Source: Thermoplasmata archaeon
Lineage (GTDB): Archaea > Thermoplasmatota > Thermoplasmata > Lutacidiplasmatales > UBA184
Assembly (NCBI GenBank): GCA_021828715.1
Contig: JAJZDF010000011.1
Span: 1-10,621 of the forward strand
DNA: 10,621 nucleotides
Direction: 5' to 3'
Below the pieces are notes generated by a model that worked only from the letters and a program-made list of their open reading frames with translations, did not search any database and was not told the DNA's origin. Both the position numbers and the translations under genes were made by a program. Each line of letters begins with the position of its first letter. Position 1 is the stretch's first letter. Below are positions 7,086 to 10,621 of the stretch, in pieces.

Positions 7086-8898
7086 ACCGGAGCGCGAACG
7101 CCACCACGAGGGAGCCCGTGAGGAGGAGGAGGAGGGTCGCGACGAGCATGTTCTGGAACATCGTGAGCGTGTCGCCGAGGGAGGTCAAAAGGCGTGCGGT
7201 GAACCCGGGACCCAGGGCGAGGATCTCGGGGATCTCCTGGGAGCCGAAGCGGACCTCGCTCCCCCCGAGGTCCGCGAGGGCGGCCCGGAGCGCCTCGCGG
7301 GCCCCGCGGACGATCGCCTCGGTCGGCATCCGTTCGCCCACCGGGTTGATCCCGCCGTCGACCTCGTGGACGACGTGGTTGTCGGTCGTCATCACTTCGG
7401 CGGTGTCGACGAGCTCCTCGAGGGCTCGGACGATCGGGTCGCGGCGTCCGACCATCAGGTTGTTGCCGTCGATGAGGACGTAGGCGGTCGTCGCCCCCGC
7501 GGCCCGGATGACCAGGGCCCGTATCCCCTGCGGTCCGATCCCGTCCCGGCCGATGTCGTACCCGTCGCGGATCCCGACGCCGACCTCGATCGGCCCGTCG
7601 ACCGCCGACGCGGTCGCGGCCCGGACCGCGGCCCGTCCGTCGGCGATGAGGCGCTCGGCGATCGGGGTGCCGTAGGTGATGTCCCCCCGTCCCTCGATGT
7701 ACGAGTTGTGCGCGTCGACGAGGGCCACCCGAAGGCCCGTCTCGGCGGAGAGCTCCCGCTGCAGCCGGTCCGCCACGCTGAACGCGATGTCGTCGGTCGG
7801 CTCGGGAGCTTGCGAGACTACGATAAGGACGGCTCCGCCCAGGAGCTGCGCGCGGGCCAGGCTCGTCGGGGTGGGCCGCACGAGCGGGCTCGCCCGCGAC
7901 GGACCGTCGGGAGGGAGGGAGGCGAGGAGCGCCCGGCCGGCCTCCCCCAGTCGGTGGACCTCCTCCCCCGACGGCAGATCGAGGTCGTGGTCGCACGGGG
8001 TGTGCGGGGTGAGGACCGTGCCGGCGGCGGGCCCGAGCTCCTCCGACAGCTTCCGGGGGAGGTCGCTCGCGCCGAGCGCGGCGAACGGGCCGGGATGCAC
8101 GGTCGGGAGGGCGACCGTGACGTGGGGTCGGCCCTCGCGGAAGAACGCGAGGAGGCTCAGCCGGACGTTCGCGGGCTGCGCGAACCGGGCGAAGAACGAC
8201 TCCAGGCTGTGCGTCGCCGAGTCGTCCCTCCGGCTCACGTGATCGAGGAGCGGGCGGATCAGGTTCACCCCCGAGGTCTGGAACTCCCTCCGCAGCGGGC
8301 GGTCGGCCGCCCGGAGGAGGGCGACCGCGCAGCCGAAGCCGATCGCCGCGCAGAGGAGGAGGGCAATCGTCGGCTCGAGCCGGGGCGGAAGTACCAGCGG
8401 GAGGGCGACGACATAGAGGATCGGTTGCAGGAGCGACGCCGGCAGGCTCCGCAGGTGGTTCGGGCGCGAGACCCCGTAGAGGCTCAGGTGACGGAACCAG
8501 AGCATCGGGCCGACCAGGAACGCGGCGAGGAGGGGTACCCCCGGGGTCGTGCCGGGGGCGTACGTCAGGGCGACCCGCCAGAGCGCGGCGATCGGAAGCA
8601 GGATGGCGAGCACGCCGAGCGAGAGGAAGGCGCTTCGGTGGAATTCGAACCGACCCCCGAAGGCCGCGGCAACCGGCGTCGTGAGCGCTCCCGAGAGCAG
8701 CGCGGGGGCGGCGAAGACGAGGAGCCAGCCGTAGAGGAACGTGCCGGGGTGGCCGCCGAACGTGAGGTACGCCAGGGCGGCGCTCCCGAGGACCATCAGC
8801 CCGAAGCTCACCGGGGTCGGCGGGGCGCGCATCAGGTAGCGGGGGCGGTGGGGTTCGATCGGGGGCGGCGGGGCGGCGGCGACCGGCTCATCCGGCAC
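7084..8898 (-). CDS. DUF2070 family archaeal membrane protein, putative metal-dependent hydrolase
   Basis: The 604-residue protein belongs to DUF2070, a family with no characterised reaction that I know of. After a proline-rich N-terminus there are about six hydrophobic segments (near 31-48, 53-72, 88-110, 120-138, 152-172, 176-198), then a soluble domain from about 205 to 570, and one C-terminal membrane helix near 581-603. The soluble domain carries spaced conserved clusters: TVHPGPF (H268), PHTPCDHDLDLPS (H299, D303, H304), LVDAHNSY (D395, H397) and TTDNHVVHEVDGG (D506, H508). These look like metal ligands. From memory, the matching COG is described as a predicted membrane-associated lipid hydrolase related to neutral ceramidases; I could not check this. 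GTG start with a perfect ribosome site; overlaps the end of GGGP synthase by 11 bases. The side of the membrane facing the soluble domain is not settled. Confidence 0.85.
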   Translation of the reverse strand: MPDEPVAAAPPPPIEPHRPRYLMRAPPTPVSFGLMVLGSAALAYLTFGGHPGTFLYGWLLVFAAPALLSGALTTPVAAAFGGRFEFHRSAFLSLGVLAILLPIAALWRVALTYAPGTTPGVPLLAAFLVGPMLWFRHLSLYGVSRPNHLRSLPASLLQPILYVVALPLVLPPRLEPTIALLLCAAIGFGCAVALLRAADRPLRREFQTSGVNLIRPLLDHVSRRDDSATHSLESFFARFAQPANVRLSLLAFFREGRPHVTVALPTVHPGPFAALGASDLPRKLSEELGPAAGTVLTPHTPCDHDLDLPSGEEVHRLGEAGRALLASLPPDGPSRASPLVRPTPTSLARAQLLGGAVLIVVSQAPEPTDDIAFSVADRLQRELSAETGLRVALVDAHNSYIEGRGDITYGTPIAERLIADGRAAVRAATASAVDGPIEVGVGIRDGYDIGRDGIGPQGIRALVIRAAGATTAYVLIDGNNLMVGRRDPIVRALEELVDTAEVMTTDNHVVHEVDGGINPVGERMPTEAIVRGAREALRAALADLGGSEVRFGSQEIPEILALGPGFTARLLTSLGDTLTMFQNMLVATLLLLLTGSLVVAFALR

Positions 8899-9652
8899 GG
8901 CGTCGGTTCACCTCCCGGACGATCTCCCGGAACGCCGGGCCGATCCCCTCCTTCTCGGCGATCGTCCCCGTGACGAGGGCGTGGGCCCCCGCGTCGAGGA
9001 GGGATGCGGCGTCGGCGGCGGAACGGATGCCGCCGCCGACGATCACCGGGATCGAGAGCGCCTCCCGCACCGCCCCCACGATCGGGGCGGGGACGGGGGC
9101 GGGGGCGCCGGAGCCGGCCTCGAGGTAGACGAAGCGCATCCCGAGGTACTCCGCGGCGAGCGCGTAGCCGACGGCCGGGGCGGGATCGTTCCGGGGGAGC
9201 ACGTCGACCTGGCCGACCTCGCCGACGCGCATCCCGGGGGCGACGACGAGGTACCCGAGGGGGATCGGCTCGAGGCCCAAGCGCCGGACCAGCGGCGCGG
9301 CGTGGGCGTGGGCCCGGACGACCAGATCGAGCCGGCGGGAGTTGAGGAGGCTCATGAAGAGGACCGCGTCCGCCTCGCCGGCCAGCGATCCCGGGCCCTC
9401 GGGGAAGATGACGACCGGGACCCGGACCGCCGCCTTCACGGCCGCCGCCGCGGCCCCCATCCCCTCCGGCGTGATCCCCGTCGAACCTCCGAGCAGGATC
9501 GCGTGGCTACCGGCCGCGACCGCCTCCGAAGCGACCGCAGCGGCGAGCGGGCCGGGAGACTTCTCGGGGTCGATGAGGGTGAAGTGGATCGGGCCGCGGC
9601 CGAGCTGCTCGCGGAGGTACGACTCCACCCGATGGGAGATCGGGCCCGTCAC
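8888..9652 (-). CDS. Geranylgeranylglyceryl phosphate synthase
   Basis: This enzyme makes the first ether bond of archaeal lipids, joining geranylgeranyl diphosphate to sn-glycerol-1-phosphate; it acts in the cytoplasm or at the membrane surface. The 254-residue TIM barrel has HFTLIDPEK near 23-31 (D28, a magnesium ligand in the family), LLGGST near 53-58, LFMSLLNS near 98-105, YLEAGSGA near 176-183, IVGGGIRS near 204-211 and VTGTIAEKEG near 227-236, the glycerol-phosphate binding face. These motifs place it in the archaeal GGGPS group rather than among bacterial PcrB heptaprenyl enzymes, a choice also favoured by its lipid-gene neighbours. The GTG at 9652 overlaps the stop of the DGGGP synthase gene as GTGA. 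The frame continues upstream only as antiframe of that gene. Confidence 0.95.
   Translation of the reverse strand: MTGPISHRVESYLREQLGRGPIHFTLIDPEKSPGPLAAAVASEAVAAGSHAILLGGSTGITPEGMGAAAAAVKAAVRVPVVIFPEGPGSLAGEADAVLFMSLLNSRRLDLVVRAHAHAAPLVRRLGLEPIPLGYLVVAPGMRVGEVGQVDVLPRNDPAPAVGYALAAEYLGMRFVYLEAGSGAPAPVPAPIVGAVREALSIPVIVGGGIRSAADAASLLDAGAHALVTGTIAEKEGIGPAFREIVREVNRRRAG
8909..8915 (-). promoter_or_regulatory. Ribosome binding site for the DUF2070 gene
   Basis: GGAGGTG on the minus strand, fully complementary to the usual 16S 3' end, lies ten bases before the GTG at 8898 and inside the end of the GGGP synthase gene. It supports that start. Confidence 0.75.
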
Positions 9653-10497
9653 CGGAACGCCACCGCCAGGAAGGCGAGGAGGGCGACCGACATTGCCACC
9701 TTGCTCATCGTCTGCTCCCAGTGCAGCCGGCCCGGCAGGTAGGCAACGGAGAGGAGGAACACGGCATCCGCTGCGGCGACCAGCCCGAGATACATAATCC
9801 CGGCGACCGAGGCGAGCGGAACGAACCAGAGGAGCGGCACGGCGCTCAGGACGACCGCGGTCCCGACACAGCTCCGCGCGACGGTCGCGCTCCACGAGAG
9901 CCCATGGACCCGGGGCAGGGTGCGGCGGCCGACGTCTCCCGCGGCGTCCTCCATGTCCTTGATCACCTCCCGGCTCACGGTCGCGAAGAACGCCATCAGG
10001 GCGAACGGCGCCAGCAGCAGCGCCGCCCCCGCCGCGGCGGCCCCGTACAGGAAGACGAGGCCGGTCAGCAGGCCGACCACGAGGTTGCCGACGAACCCGC
10101 GCGCCTTCCACCGGAGCTCGTACCCGAGGAGAGAGGCGACCGCCACCCCGAGGAGTACGGCCACGAGGGGCTCGCGGACGGCGACCGCCGCGCCGGCGGC
10201 GATCCCTACGACGAAGAGGGCGGTCGCCAGCCGCCGGGCCCCGGCGACCGTTACCTCGCCCGTGACGAGGGGACGGTCGGGGTGATTTCGCCGGTCCCCC
10301 CCCACGTCCAGGACGTCGTTGAGGACATTCCCTCCCGCGGTGACGAGCGCCGCCGACGCCCCGGCGAGGAGGAAGAGGAGGAGGTCGAGCCCGGAGATCC
10401 GAACGCCGGCCCCGAGCGCCACGAGCCCGCCGACCATCGTCCCGACGAACGAGACCGCCACGTTGCCGGCGCGGAGGAGCCGGAAGATCGGCCGCAC
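9649..10497 (-). CDS. Digeranylgeranylglyceryl phosphate synthase (UbiA family)
   Basis: This UbiA-type prenyltransferase adds the second geranylgeranyl chain to GGGP, forming the diether core lipid phosphate in the membrane. The 282 residues are mostly hydrophobic, with about eight to nine membrane segments. The first Asp-rich motif, NDVLDVGGDRRNHPDRPL (N60, D61, D64, D68), and the second, SREVIKDMEDAAGD (D181, D184, D188), bind the magnesium-diphosphate in the family. The adjacent GGGP synthase supports DGGGP synthase over a quinone or haem prenyltransferase. The GTG start puts RPIFRLLRAGN at the N-terminus, where UbiA proteins normally begin. I see no good ribosome site before it, so as first gene of the operon it may be translated from a leaderless or short-leader transcript. 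Confidence 0.93.
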   Translation of the reverse strand: MRPIFRLLRAGNVAVSFVGTMVGGLVALGAGVRISGLDLLLFLLAGASAALVTAGGNVLNDVLDVGGDRRNHPDRPLVTGEVTVAGARRLATALFVVGIAAGAAVAVREPLVAVLLGVAVASLLGYELRWKARGFVGNLVVGLLTGLVFLYGAAAAGAALLLAPFALMAFFATVSREVIKDMEDAAGDVGRRTLPRVHGLSWSATVARSCVGTAVVLSAVPLLWFVPLASVAGIMYLGLVAAADAVFLLSVAYLPGRLHWEQTMSKVAMSVALLAFLAVAFR

Positions 10498-10564
10498 GGC
10501 CGTCGGTGGCGCCGTCGGTCCCTTAACGGTTTGGAACCCGCGGACCTTGAGAAAATAATCCGCT
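10498..10564 (-). promoter_or_regulatory. Probable promoter region of the lipid/pyrE/endA operon
   Basis: This is the only clear gap between genes. On the minus strand it holds ATTATTTT at 10559-10552, the most AT-rich run in the window and a plausible TATA box. A transcript starting about 25 bases downstream would have a leader of roughly 30 bases. A weaker AT-rich site, AAACCGTTAAGG at 10532-10521, is centred about 28 bases before the GTG and would suit a leaderless transcript. I cannot choose between them. The rest is GC-rich with no clear operator or terminator. Confidence 0.5.
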
Positions 10565-10621
10565 CTACTGGAGGGCCGTGAGGAACGCCTCGCCGCTTGG
10601 CACGGGGTCCAGGTCCTCCAT
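10565..10621 (-). CDS. C-terminal end of an unidentified minus-strand gene (partial)
   Basis: Read on the minus strand from the window edge, the frame gives about 18 residues (MEDLDPVPSG then EAFLTALQ) ending in TAG at 10565-10567. Nearly every codon ends in G or C, like the genes nearby, and the composition is protein-like. The ATG at the very edge need not be the start; the gene probably continues outside. I do not recognise the family. A competing reading is a plus-strand gene starting at GTG 10578 after a TGGAGGG ribosome-like site, but its residues (VRNASPLGTG then SRSS) look less like a protein start and the supposed TATA box would place the transcript start after the ribosome site. Confidence 0.45.
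   Translation of the reverse strand: MEDLDPVPSGEAFLTALQ

Noticed and set aside
5533..8973. A 1146-codon open frame on the plus strand opposite the M20 and DUF2070 genes
   Set aside because: Its product is a low-complexity mix of Arg, Gly, Glu and Pro without motifs, while the opposite strand encodes two recognisable proteins. Long antisense open frames are expected at this GC content.
1..10621. Signs of a mobile or defence system (transposase, integrase, toxin-antitoxin, CRISPR repeats)
   Set aside because: Every stretch is accounted for by core metabolic, tRNA-processing or membrane genes of uniform composition; I saw no terminal repeats, att-like duplications or spaced repeats.

Overview
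The window is very GC-rich (about 70% or more by eye) and almost entirely coding. It comes from an archaeon. The minus strand carries three enzymes of archaeal ether-lipid synthesis (geranylgeranylglyceryl phosphate synthase, digeranylgeranylglyceryl phosphate synthase, CDP-archaeol synthase), a two-domain archaeal tRNA-splicing endonuclease and a DUF2070 membrane protein, a family that is archaeal as far as I know. The long EndA form fits a euryarchaeal lineage. A high-GC member of Thermoplasmatota is my best guess, but that is inference and not demonstrated.

Layout. Positions 1-3264, plus strand: the 3' part of a tryptophan operon, trpC (5' end cut by the window edge), trpF, trpB, trpA, each overlapping the next. 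Positions 3261-10497, minus strand, read right to left: ubiA-type DGGGP synthase, GGGP synthase, DUF2070 membrane protein, M20 metallopeptidase, carS, pyrE, endA. These seven genes overlap or lie at most 12 bases apart and look like one transcription unit. The two units converge, and their stop codons share the four bases CTAG at 3261-3264. At the right edge, 10565-10621 looks like the last codons of another minus-strand gene. The only clear non-coding gap is the 67 bases at 10498-10564, which holds the most AT-rich motif in the window and probably the promoter of the minus-strand operon. There is no gene-free stretch of 300 bases. I saw no rRNA, tRNA, CRISPR array, insertion sequence or long repeat.

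How the genes work together. TrpC, TrpF, TrpB and TrpA cover the last steps from phosphoribosylanthranilate to tryptophan; trpE, trpG and trpD would be expected to the left, outside the window. On the minus strand, GGGP synthase joins geranylgeranyl diphosphate to glycerol-1-phosphate, DGGGP synthase adds the second chain, and CarS activates the lipid with CTP. PyrE sits next to CarS and feeds the pyrimidine pool from which CTP is made. Between the lipid genes are a DUF2070 protein with conserved His/Asp clusters and an M20 hydrolase. Their position makes them the best candidates here for undescribed lipid-related functions. Translation looks strongly coupled: most starts are GTG, and four junctions use the four-base overlap GTGA.
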